From contig NZ_JBGGWE010000007.1 in NCBI RefSeq assembly GCF_041321095.1, forward strand, positions 1 to 64,000: 64,000 bases of DNA, written 5' to 3'. Positions 36,273 to 44,430 of this stretch are shown one piece after another (position 1 is the stretch's first letter; each line of letters opens with the position of its first letter). The notes beneath the pieces are model-generated. The model saw only the letters and a list, made by a program, of their open reading frames with translations, ran no database searches and was not told where the DNA came from. A program made the translations under genes and the position numbers. The DNA is from Fibrella arboris (GTDB lineage Bacteria > Bacteroidota > Bacteroidia > Cytophagales > Spirosomataceae).

Positions 36273-36306
36273 GAAACCCGCTAGCGATGATTCACTAGCG
36301 GGTTTC
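36273..36306. terminator. Bidirectional terminator between convergent genes
   Basis: GAAACCCGCTAG (36273-36284) and CTAGCGGGTTTC (36295-36306) form a 12-bp stem with a 10-base loop. A's precede it and TTTC closes it, which suits either direction. It separates the 97-residue gene from the convergent TPR/Ppx-like gene. Confidence 0.75.
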
Positions 36307-36335
36307 GTGCGTAACATTAAGACTAGAGCTGCCGA

Positions 36336-37736
36336 TTACCGCGTATACAGCGATCCTTTGGCAATGGTCGACTCGTATTCGTAGTTGATCGTTTCCAGGA
36401 ATTTACCCGTCACCCAGCCAATGTCGGCATCGCGAATGAAGACAAAACGCTTGGGGCCGCCCTTGCTGTTGTAGCCGTTGACGGTAGCCTCCAACAGCAA
36501 AATGCCCGCAATCAACTGCTTCTGATTCAACTGGTTCTGAATCTGGCCGATCTCCCGGGCCGCTTTGTCGCGAATAGCGGGGTCAGCGATCTCGGTCAGG
36601 TTCGGTTTTGTCAGGGCTGAAAAATCATTCAGGACAAGGTTTTTAAACTGCGCAATGTCGGCCTGACTGATCGGAACAGCCGTGGTCATGGCTTTTTCGG
36701 GATGCAGGTACGTGACCAGCGCCTGAGCAATGGCCCCCCCCACACCCACCGTCCGGCGTTGCTGAATGCCAGGCAGGTCAGGCGTCAGATTCTGGTTGGC
36801 CAGACTGGGCGCCACCCGTTGGGCTTCCCGTTTAAATGCATCAATGCTCAGCGACCGTTTTGGGTCAATCTGATCGGTCAGTGTGTTGACGCCAGTGGGG
36901 AAGTTGACATAATGAAACTTCTTATTCGCATCGAAATAACCGCCCATAACGCTGCCACCCCCAATATTGAGGGCAGATGTAGTGGGCCATACTTTGCGTG
37001 GAATGGCTCCGATCGTGAACAGTTCGGCTTCGCGGGCTACGCTGATGGTGGTGTCGATGCGCAGCGTAGTGCCATCAGGCAGAATTGTCGCCAATTGATC
37101 GTAAAGCCGGTTTTTGTCGATTGGCTTTCCGTTCCGAACGTCGCTGCTGAACACGATGAACACCCGCTCGTTGGGAATGTTGTACCGGCGGATCGAATCC
37201 AGGCATTCTTTCAGGGCGACACGGCCTTTCTGGAGCGAATTGGAGGCGTCGGCCACCAGCGTGACATCGGGAATATCGATCACCGACCGGATGTCCTTCT
37301 CGTAGAAATCGCTTTCGTACTGCGTCTTGAAAATGGCCAGCTTGATATCCGACGCGCCGATCTGAATACCTGCGTACAGGTTTTTACCCGAAATATTCCG
37401 AATGACTTCGTTGACGCCCCAGGCGCTGGCTACGTACTTGAGCTTCGCGTACTGCGAGCGGGATTGCTCCAGATAACGAAGCGCCGTTGTATGGTCCTGC
37501 AGGTCGTTGTACGAAAGCCCCAGGAGTTCATTCGTGATGGCGTGCCAGTAGAGGTTCTTGTCAACGGCTGGCAATGCCCGTTTAAGCAGCGCAATGGATT
37601 CGTCTGATTTATCGACTTCACGCAGCGTTATCGCTAATTTAATGTACCGGATGGCCTGCGTCAGCGACTGGGCTTTCTGAGAAAAGCCGGTCAGCGTACA
37701 GCCCAAAAAGAGAAGGGAAAAAAGAGCACGTTTCAT
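36336..37736 (-). CDS. Secreted TPR protein with Ppx/GppA-like domain
   Basis: The 466-residue product has a signal peptide (MKRALFSLLFLGCTLTGFSQ) and TPR-like helices at about 24-112. An ASKHA-type domain from about 122 resembles exopolyphosphatase/GppA. YAGIQIGASDIKLAIF (121-136) looks like the first phosphate loop, ISVAREAELFTIGAIP (231-246) resembles the Ppx EEARL region, and ALNIGGGSVMGGYF (255-268) looks like the second phosphate loop. Ppx and GppA are normally cytoplasmic and lack TPRs, so an exported form is unusual. Activity is unproven. It precedes the OstA-like gene in coordinates and is downstream of it in transcription, 20 bases apart. Confidence 0.7.
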   Translation of the reverse strand: MKRALFSLLFLGCTLTGFSQKAQSLTQAIRYIKLAITLREVDKSDESIALLKRALPAVDKNLYWHAITNELLGLSYNDLQDHTTALRYLEQSRSQYAKLKYVASAWGVNEVIRNISGKNLYAGIQIGASDIKLAIFKTQYESDFYEKDIRSVIDIPDVTLVADASNSLQKGRVALKECLDSIRRYNIPNERVFIVFSSDVRNGKPIDKNRLYDQLATILPDGTTLRIDTTISVAREAELFTIGAIPRKVWPTTSALNIGGGSVMGGYFDANKKFHYVNFPTGVNTLTDQIDPKRSLSIDAFKREAQRVAPSLANQNLTPDLPGIQQRRTVGVGGAIAQALVTYLHPEKAMTTAVPISQADIAQFKNLVLNDFSALTKPNLTEIADPAIRDKAAREIGQIQNQLNQKQLIAGILLLEATVNGYNSKGGPKRFVFIRDADIGWVTGKFLETINYEYESTIAKGSLYTR

Positions 37737-37756
37737 AGAGAAATGGGTTGTTAAAG

Positions 37757-38560
37757 CTAAAAAGCTCGTTTTTTTCGGTTAAGAAGGTATTCCAGGTCAC
37801 TTTCGTCGGGCGTTGGTTCGCTGGGGCTGGTGGTTGGGGGGAGGAGTGGGCGTTGCGACACACGTACCTGCCGTTTATATGTACCTACGTATTCGGCGTT
37901 TGTTACGATGTTGTTTGGTTGCGGGCTCATGGTCAGTCGAACAGGCCGGTTGTCTTCCTGTGACCGCCTGCCCCGCCGGGTTGTAACGGCATCACTGGCT
38001 GGTAGCTGGTCAGGTACGTTGCTGCGGGGTTGCTCGTTGTTGACCTGGCTGGCCACCAGCTGCCTGGTGCTGATGGCATACAAACCGTCAGACAGGGTCT
38101 GGATGGAGCGCCCACTCGCCAGGCGCCCTTTGCCCTTGTAGCGTACAGTGCCTGCTCGGAGATCATAGTCGAGTTGCGAAGCGGTCAGCACTGATTGGCC
38201 ATGCTGAAACAGGACATGGCCCAGCAATAGTGCCTGTCGGCTGTTACCGTCGTAGACTAGCGAGTCACTTTTTACCGTGAGCGAATCGTTCTGAACAAGC
38301 AGCACATGGCCGGCAGCGCTGATGCGGTTCGTTGACAGTTGGTGAACGGCCCGATCGCAGAAGAGCAGAATACCCTGCTGGCGTAACCTGACATTGCCTT
38401 TGTAGCGGCGAACATCTGGTGACGGTGAGCTGTCTACTTGTGTACCAGACTGTTTATCCAGTAGAATGAGGTCAGCGCGATGTGGGGGTGGCGGTTGATG
38501 TTGCGCCAGGGCGGCAATAGGCAGGCAGGTTAGAACAAAGAGAATCGACGGGTTACGCAT
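37757..38560 (-). CDS. OstA/LptA-like periplasmic protein
   Basis: The 267-residue product has a signal peptide (MRNPSILFVLTCLPIAALAQ) and then repeated strands. These include VRRYKGNVRLRQQGILLFCD, ISAAGHVLLVQNDSLTVKSD and GTVRYKGKGRLASGRSIQTL, the pattern of the OstA N-terminal/LptA domain that carries lipopolysaccharide across the periplasm. The C-terminal 90 residues are Pro/Arg/Ser-rich and probably disordered. It is transcribed away from P12 and before the TPR/Ppx-like gene, which may be its operon partner. Confidence 0.8.
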   Translation of the reverse strand: MRNPSILFVLTCLPIAALAQHQPPPPHRADLILLDKQSGTQVDSSPSPDVRRYKGNVRLRQQGILLFCDRAVHQLSTNRISAAGHVLLVQNDSLTVKSDSLVYDGNSRQALLLGHVLFQHGQSVLTASQLDYDLRAGTVRYKGKGRLASGRSIQTLSDGLYAISTRQLVASQVNNEQPRSNVPDQLPASDAVTTRRGRRSQEDNRPVRLTMSPQPNNIVTNAEYVGTYKRQVRVSQRPLLPPTTSPSEPTPDESDLEYLLNRKKRAF

Positions 38561-38793
38561 GTCAGTCGGTGCTGAAAAGCACCATAAGCCAGATGATAAA
38601 GTATGTGATGGATAGATCTGCCCTGCCCGACAGACCCGGTGGCCTTTAGCGGTAAGACAGCGATTAAGTACATACTCGGAAGTGCGCTATATAGATGTAG
38701 CTACACGCATAAAAATCTACTTTACAGTAGGATGCCGCTTGTAAATGGCCTGAAAAACTGCGCTGAACGGCCAACAGATACCCGTACTCATTC

Positions 38794-38887
38794 GGACGGA
38801 ATACTGTCCAGTTTCGGACAGGGGGACGCCTGAAATTGCCTTCTGGTAGCCGGAAACCCGCTTTTTTAGTAATGGCATGACCCTTGA
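38794..38887 (+). promoter_or_regulatory. Upstream activator site and sigma-54 promoter for P12
   Basis: GGACG (38794-38798), N6, TGTCC (38805-38809), N6, GGACA (38816-38820), then 52 bases later TGGCAT-N5-TTGA (38873-38887). Transcription would start near 38898, giving a leader of only about 14 bases before the P12 ATG. The rest of the 38561-38911 gap holds only a minor CTACT/AGTAG hairpin (about 38718) and no gene. Confidence 0.82.
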
Positions 38888-38911
38888 CGATGCTCGGGCA
38901 AACCCTGCGTT

Positions 38912-41374
38912 ATGTTTCGTTCTTACCTCACGCTTGCCTTTCGTCAGTTGTGGCGAAACCGGCTATACACGAGTCTCAACGTGCTGGGGCTGGCCATTGG
39001 CCTCAGCGCCTGTTGGGTCATTTTTCAGATCGTCAGCTTCGAGTTCAGTTTCGACCAAAACCTGCCCGACAGCGACCGGTTGTACCGGGTGGTGAGTCAC
39101 TTTAACTTCGATGGGAAAGAGGTAGGTAACCCCGGCACGCCAAAGCCGCTGGCCGAAACCATGCGCACGCAGATAGCCGGGGTTGCCCTGTCTGTGCCCG
39201 TAAAAAAAGACTGGACGGCCACCGTTGAGGTACCCGCGGCCAGCGTCTCGGCCAAAGTAACCCGTTTCGATGAGGCCAAGCATATCTGGCATGCCACATC
39301 CAACTATTTCGCGCTTATTCCATACACCTGGCTGGCTGGCAACAGGACCACGGCGCTTGCTCGACCCGGTAAAGTGGTGCTGACGGCGAGCCGGGCGCAG
39401 CAGTATTTTCCGCACCTGACAGCAGAGCAGGTGTTGGGGCAATCTCTGACCTATATCGGTTTCAGCGATACGACCCACGCCGAGGTGGCGGGCGTTGTCG
39501 CAGATCTAACGTACCCAACCGACTTCGACGGCCGGGAATTTCTGTCGCTAGCCGGTGATAAATCGTATGCCGATTCGGAGGAATGGGGAAGCACCAACTC
39601 AGAGAGCCAGCTGTATGTGCTACTGCAACCCAAAGCTGACCCGACGAAGGTAATTCAGCAGGCCAACGCCTGGTCGCACCGTAATGCGGCCCCCCTGTTC
39701 AAAAAGTGGGGCATGAGCGATTCCGAGCGCCGCCACGAACTACAACCCCTGGCCGACATTCATTTCAATACCGATTATCAGGGACGGGCCGACAAAAAAA
39801 TGCTGTTCGGATTAGTAGGCCTGGCCCTGTTCGTTCTGGTGCTGGCCTGTGTCAATTACATCAACTTAAGCACAGCGCAGGTGCCCCAACGGGCGCGGGA
39901 GATCGGCGTCCGCAAGACGTTGGGCAGCAGCCGGGCAACGCTCATGGCGCAGTTTATGGGCGAAACCATGCTGGTTACTACCCTCGCTTTGTTGCTGGCC
40001 TGGCCCCTGTCGAAACTGGCTATGCAGTCGTTTCAGGACATTATTCCTGAAGGCACTACCGACTACCTGAACCTCACCCGATTACTGCTGTTTCTGGTTG
40101 CTCTGGTGCTGGTCGTTAGTGGGTTAGCGGGGCTATATCCGGCCTGGCTCATCACCCGATTGCAGACCGTGCGCGTGTTACGTGGCACAACCAGCGTGGT
40201 AGTCGCGGGAGCCGCAGGCCGCATTACACTTCGAAAAGGACTGATCGTCTTTCAGTTCATCATTGCACAAGTGTTCATCGTGGGCGCAGTCATTGTGGGG
40301 CGTCAGTTGCAGTATGCATACGTTAAAGATCTGGGTTTCAGCAAACAGGCCGTAGTGGTTGTGCGGGCGCCCATGAAGTACGTGTGGAACGAAAAATCAC
40401 CCCTGCACACCCGCCACCTGACGCTGAGTGAAGACCTGAAACGCCTGCCCGGTGTGGCCAGGGTCAGTATGGGCGATGCGCCCCTGGCGGGTTCCTTTTC
40501 CAGTGGCGATACCAAAAGCCGTGGCCGGAAGGGACAGGAGATTAGCGCCCTGATGCAGCGTAAACATGTGGACACCAGCTGGTTGAGCCTCTACGACGTG
40601 CAACTGCTGGCGGGCCGTAATCTGAGCCCGTCTGATACCGTCAGGGAATGGGTTATCAATGAAACGGCCCTGAAAACGTTTGATCTGGGAACACCCCAGG
40701 AGGCGATTGGCAAAGTGTTGGACGAGTACGGCAAAAAACGGCCGATTGTAGGCGTGGTTCGGGATTTCAACACCCTGGGTATCTCGCAGAAGATCAATCC
40801 GGTAGCGTTGATGACCGAAACCCAGACCAACAACACGCTAAATGTTAAGCTCGCGTCGGCTAATCCGGCCAACTGGTCAGGTACGTTATCGGCCATGGAA
40901 GCTGCCTGGAAAAAAGCGTACCCGGATGATGCGTTCAACTACAAATTCTACGATGACACCCTGAGCGACCTCTACAAAAAGGAACATATCCTGGCGCGCA
41001 TTGTCAACCTGGCCACCCTGGTCGCTGTGCTGATTTCGTGTCTCGGCCTGTTTGGTCTGGCTACGCTTACGGCTTTCCAGCGCACCAAAGAAATTGGGGT
41101 GCGCAAAGTGTTGGGGGCTAGCGTGGCCGGTATCGTTGGCCTACTCAGCCGTGAATTTGTTGGGCTGGTGGGCATAGCCATTATCATCGCTACGCCACTG
41201 GCGGGCTGGGGCATGAAGCAGTGGCTGGCCAATTACGCCTACCAGATCGCCCTGTCGTGGTGGCTCTTTGCCGGTGCGGCTGCCCTTGCGCTGGTTATCG
41301 CGCTGGCCACCGTTGCCTTCCAAAGCATCCGCGCTGCCATTGCCAACCCCGTTGATAGTCTGCGGAGTGAGTAA
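38912..41374 (+). CDS. P12: MacB/FtsX-type ABC permease (820 aa)
   Basis: Starts MFRSYLTLAFRQLWRNRLY. Motifs: REIGVRKTLGSSRATL in the first half and TKEIGVRKVLGASVAGI in the second; the end is NPVDSLRSE. The QFIIAQVFIVG helix and the first-core segment LADIHFNTDYQG place it with P1 and P7. Position 1053 onward in the coding sequence is ordinary, but the last 53 bases (41320-41372) are identical to the corresponding end of P14, including all silent sites, which points to gene conversion. It is the first gene after a sigma-54 promoter. Confidence 0.93.
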   Translation: MFRSYLTLAFRQLWRNRLYTSLNVLGLAIGLSACWVIFQIVSFEFSFDQNLPDSDRLYRVVSHFNFDGKEVGNPGTPKPLAETMRTQIAGVALSVPVKKDWTATVEVPAASVSAKVTRFDEAKHIWHATSNYFALIPYTWLAGNRTTALARPGKVVLTASRAQQYFPHLTAEQVLGQSLTYIGFSDTTHAEVAGVVADLTYPTDFDGREFLSLAGDKSYADSEEWGSTNSESQLYVLLQPKADPTKVIQQANAWSHRNAAPLFKKWGMSDSERRHELQPLADIHFNTDYQGRADKKMLFGLVGLALFVLVLACVNYINLSTAQVPQRAREIGVRKTLGSSRATLMAQFMGETMLVTTLALLLAWPLSKLAMQSFQDIIPEGTTDYLNLTRLLLFLVALVLVVSGLAGLYPAWLITRLQTVRVLRGTTSVVVAGAAGRITLRKGLIVFQFIIAQVFIVGAVIVGRQLQYAYVKDLGFSKQAVVVVRAPMKYVWNEKSPLHTRHLTLSEDLKRLPGVARVSMGDAPLAGSFSSGDTKSRGRKGQEISALMQRKHVDTSWLSLYDVQLLAGRNLSPSDTVREWVINETALKTFDLGTPQEAIGKVLDEYGKKRPIVGVVRDFNTLGISQKINPVALMTETQTNNTLNVKLASANPANWSGTLSAMEAAWKKAYPDDAFNYKFYDDTLSDLYKKEHILARIVNLATLVAVLISCLGLFGLATLTAFQRTKEIGVRKVLGASVAGIVGLLSREFVGLVGIAIIIATPLAGWGMKQWLANYAYQIALSWWLFAGAAALALVIALATVAFQSIRAAIANPVDSLRSE
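41320..41372 (+). repeat. 53-bp identical segment, copy 1 (end of P12)
   Basis: This segment, starting CCAAAGCATCCGCGCTGCC and ending inside the P12 stop region (GGAGTGAGT), is identical base for base to 46749-46801 at the end of P14. It encodes the conserved C-terminal tail. Elsewhere P12 and P14 differ widely, even in subgroup features. Confidence 0.9.
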
Positions 41375-41380
41375 GGTATT

Positions 41381-41483
41381 GTAGTGCCGGAACGGTCCGT
41401 CGCTGCGGCTCCAGCTTCGGTAGTCAAGGCTAGTTCTACACTACCGAAGCTGGAGCCGCAGCGACGGACCGTTCCGGCACTAC
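41381..41483. repeat. 43-bp perfect palindrome before P13
   Basis: Bases 41381-41423 and 41441-41483 are perfect reverse complements over 43 positions with a 17-base loop. The arms contain GGCTCCAGCTTCGGTAG, as before P2, and CGGTCCGTCGC, similar to the element before P3. It ends four bases before the P13 start codon. It is the longest perfect stem in the window and sits between two genes that otherwise look cotranscribed. Confidence 0.92.
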
Positions 41484-41487
41484 GCAT

Positions 41488-43869
41488 ATGCTACGTACCT
41501 ACCTCATCCTTGCCTTGCGCCAACTGGGGCGTAACCGGCTGTATTCAGCCCTGAACATTGGCGGTCTAGCTGTTGGACTGGCCGTCAGCGCCTATATCGG
41601 GCTATACGTCTGGCACGAGTTCCACTACGACCGGTTTCATCCACTGGCTGAACGTACCTATCGGGCGCTGTCTGTGTCGAAGTACGACGGGCAGGAAATG
41701 ACCATGGCCAACATGCACGAGTCTTTTGGTCGGGAGGCAAAACGGCAACTGCCCGAGGTAGAACAGATGGTGCGTTTTTCGGCAGGAATGGGCCCAGTAT
41801 GGGTACAGGCTGATGCTGACCATAAGCAGAAACCGGCCAACGTAGGCTTTGCCGATCCGGCGCTGCTGAGCGTTATGGGATTCAGGCTGGCCGAGGGTGA
41901 CCCACGAACGGCACTGACCGAGCCGGGGAAGATTGTACTGACAAAACCGCTGGCCGAGAAACTGTTTGGTAGCCAAAACCCGGTAGGCAAAACAATTACG
42001 TACGACAAGAATTATCCGCTAACAGTCAGCGGTGTCCTGTCCGATTTGCCCACCAACACCATTTTCCAGTTTGATGCCCTGGTATCGCTGGCATCTATGC
42101 CTACACTGGGCGATCGAAAAAAGCAGAGTTGGGCGTATGCCGGTTTCCTGGACACGTATCTGGTACTACGACCTGGAACAGATGTGGCTAAAACTGCTGA
42201 AAAGCTGAAGTCGGTGAACAAAGGTGTGAAGTTCATGGATGCCAAAGCGTCTTTCCTGCTCGAAGCACTGCCCGATCTTCACCTGCACAGTCATTCGGTT
42301 TCGCCCGACACACGCCAGAACCTGTACATTTTCCTGGGCATTGCCTTACTGATTCTGGTCTTAGCTACCACCAACTATGTTAGCCTGACAACCGCACGCG
42401 CCACGCAACGGGCTCGCGAAGTGGGCGTTCGGAAAGCCATCGGTGGGCACCGTCGCGAGCTGGTTACGCAATTCTATACCGAATCGTTTCTGACGACTAC
42501 GCTGGCCGTCGGGCTAGGGCTTGGTCTGCTGGCGATGTCGTTTCCGTGGATAAATCAGTTGCTGGGTATCCGTATGGATGATCGTGTTGCCAATGACGCC
42601 AGTTACTGGCTGTTACTGGCTGGCCTGTGGCTTGGCTGTTCGCTGCTGGCCGGTAGTTATCCCGCCTTTTTGCTGTCAGGTTTTCGACCGCAGGATGCGC
42701 TTAAAAGTACCGTGTCGGGCGGCAGGCGGGGGGTGGGTATGCGCCGCGTGCTCACTACGGGTCAGTTTGCGGCGTCGGCTGGTTTGCTGATGTGCAGTCT
42801 GATCTTTTTCGCACAGATGCGCTTCCTGCGGACAAAAAATATCGGCCTCGACCGGGCGCAGGTCGTAGCTGTTGCCATCGATAAAGAGATGGCTCCGCAG
42901 TATGCGGCGTTCCGCGATGCGGTGCGCCAGTGGACTGGTGCCGACCAGGTGGCGGCTACGAATACGCGTTTGTTTACCCCGTTTGTGGCTACCTATTTTT
43001 TGACGGTGAAAAAGACCAGAAAGCAGTCGATGGTCAACGTGCTGACGGTCGATACGTCGTTTTTTAAAACGCTCGGAATTGGCTGGAGTGTACCGCCTGT
43101 TGGTTGGAACGACAAAGCCATTACGAAGGAACTGCAGGTATATAATCAGCAGGCGATGAAAGAGGCTGGCGAAAGGGTTCGGGTAGTGCCGCATCCTGAC
43201 CCATTTGGGTTTAACAGTCAGGGTCTGCAAGGCGTTACGGCAGACTTTAAACTTTTCGGGTTGAAACACGAACAGTCGCCGGTGATGCTTTCGGTGGTGA
43301 GTGATACCAGCCGGGCCGTAGTCGAGAATGGCGGTTATTTGCTGGTCAAGCTGAATCCGAATCAGGACGTACCTGTGGCGCTGGGGCAGCTGAAACGTCT
43401 GTATGAACAAGCTAACCCGCCCGCTCCCTTTGACTATTATTTCCTGGATGATGCCTACAACAAGCTTTACGAAAAAGAGCAGCAATTGGCTACCCTTGTC
43501 AATGGATTCACGGTGCTCACCCTGCTGGTTGCCAGCCTCGGCTTACTGGGTCTGATGACGTTTACGGTCGAAGCCCGTACGAAAGAGATCGGTATCCGGA
43601 AAGTGCTGGGAGCCAGTATTGCCGGCATTGTCGGATTATTGAGCCGTGAACTGATCGCTCTGGTTGCCGTTGCCGTATTAATTGCCAGCCCGCTGGCGTG
43701 GTGGGCCATGACCAACTGGTTAGCCGACTTTGCCTACCACATCACCATCGAGTGGTGGGTCTTCGCAGCAGCGGCGGTGGGTGCCATGCTCGTTGCGCTG
43801 CTAACGATCAGCATCCAAAGCATCCGCGCCGCCGTGGCTAACCCGGTCGATAGCCTACGATCTGAGTAG
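41488..43869 (+). CDS. P13: MacB/FtsX-type ABC permease (793 aa)
   Basis: Starts MLRTYLILALRQLGRNRLY. The first motif is REVGVRKAIGGHRREL, the second TKEIGIRKVLGASIAGI; the end is NPVDSLRSE. After helix 1 it reads EFHYDRFHPLAERTYRA. The second core is shorter and contains a TKKTR-type basic segment (FLTVKKTRKQSMVNV) instead of the usual acidic turn. It follows P12 on the same strand, separated by the 43-bp palindrome. Confidence 0.92.
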   Translation: MLRTYLILALRQLGRNRLYSALNIGGLAVGLAVSAYIGLYVWHEFHYDRFHPLAERTYRALSVSKYDGQEMTMANMHESFGREAKRQLPEVEQMVRFSAGMGPVWVQADADHKQKPANVGFADPALLSVMGFRLAEGDPRTALTEPGKIVLTKPLAEKLFGSQNPVGKTITYDKNYPLTVSGVLSDLPTNTIFQFDALVSLASMPTLGDRKKQSWAYAGFLDTYLVLRPGTDVAKTAEKLKSVNKGVKFMDAKASFLLEALPDLHLHSHSVSPDTRQNLYIFLGIALLILVLATTNYVSLTTARATQRAREVGVRKAIGGHRRELVTQFYTESFLTTTLAVGLGLGLLAMSFPWINQLLGIRMDDRVANDASYWLLLAGLWLGCSLLAGSYPAFLLSGFRPQDALKSTVSGGRRGVGMRRVLTTGQFAASAGLLMCSLIFFAQMRFLRTKNIGLDRAQVVAVAIDKEMAPQYAAFRDAVRQWTGADQVAATNTRLFTPFVATYFLTVKKTRKQSMVNVLTVDTSFFKTLGIGWSVPPVGWNDKAITKELQVYNQQAMKEAGERVRVVPHPDPFGFNSQGLQGVTADFKLFGLKHEQSPVMLSVVSDTSRAVVENGGYLLVKLNPNQDVPVALGQLKRLYEQANPPAPFDYYFLDDAYNKLYEKEQQLATLVNGFTVLTLLVASLGLLGLMTFTVEARTKEIGIRKVLGASIAGIVGLLSRELIALVAVAVLIASPLAWWAMTNWLADFAYHITIEWWVFAAAAVGAMLVALLTISIQSIRAAVANPVDSLRSE

Positions 43870-43890
43870 AGCCGCAAAATATTGCGGCTC
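43869..43890. terminator. Short hairpin after P13
   Basis: GAGCCGCAA (43869-43877) and TTGCGGCTC (43882-43890) make a 9-bp stem with a 4-base loop that begins in the P13 stop codon. It lies between P13 and the convergent Uma2-like gene. Confidence 0.6.
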
Positions 43891-43931
43891 AGACGCGTCA
43901 GCAGGTTAGAGAGCTGGACTTAGTGCAGCTT

Positions 43932-44384
43932 TTACAAAGTTAAAAATTGCGCCAAGTCCAAATTAATCAATTCTGAGAACGACGAAGCGGTTGCTACGCC
44001 GCCATCGCCTTTGCAATACCGTAGCCATTCGTTGGTTCGGTAGTTGTACACGAAGCCTTCCAGAATGCCGTAGTCGTCGTCCTCGATTAACCGGATTATC
44101 TTTTTAAGATCGTTTTTTTGTCCATTGGTTTGGCACACTTCAATGATCAACCGAGTTTGCTCAGTCGCATGATCGAAGAGCAATACGTCTGGTACCGGAT
44201 TGCCATATCCCTCGGCAAGCATAGTCTCAGCAAGCGGTTCGTAGATGAGCGTACGCTCTTTATAATACAGGATTCCCAAGCCTACATGTAGTCTGGAAAT
44301 AATCTGTTGGTGCCGCATTGGTGCATTGGCTCCATCATCATTTACCAACGAGACCGGAACGAAACTATCTGAATAGTGTGCCAT
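43932..44384 (-). CDS. Uma2/DUF820-like putative endonuclease-fold protein
   Basis: The 150-residue protein contains GNPVPDVLLFDHATEQTRLI followed by IEVCQTNGQKNDLKKI. The order P-D, then a hydrophobic strand, then IEV matches the PD-(D/E)XK-like core of the Uma2/DUF820 family. The usual Lys of the ExK motif is replaced here (IEVCQ), so catalytic activity is doubtful. It is shorter than most family members. Transcription runs away from P14, whose start lies 46 bases beyond its own start. Confidence 0.6.
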   Translation of the reverse strand: MAHYSDSFVPVSLVNDDGANAPMRHQQIISRLHVGLGILYYKERTLIYEPLAETMLAEGYGNPVPDVLLFDHATEQTRLIIEVCQTNGQKNDLKKIIRLIEDDDYGILEGFVYNYRTNEWLRYCKGDGGVATASSFSELINLDLAQFLTL

Positions 44385-44430
44385 AATAGTATTACTTTAC
44401 CTGTCAAATATAGCCAAAACGGCTGACCCT

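Noticed and set aside
44385..44430. A sigma-54 promoter for P14
   Set aside because: Neither a TGGC-N-TTG element nor a GGACA dyad was found in the gap; any promoter there is of another kind.
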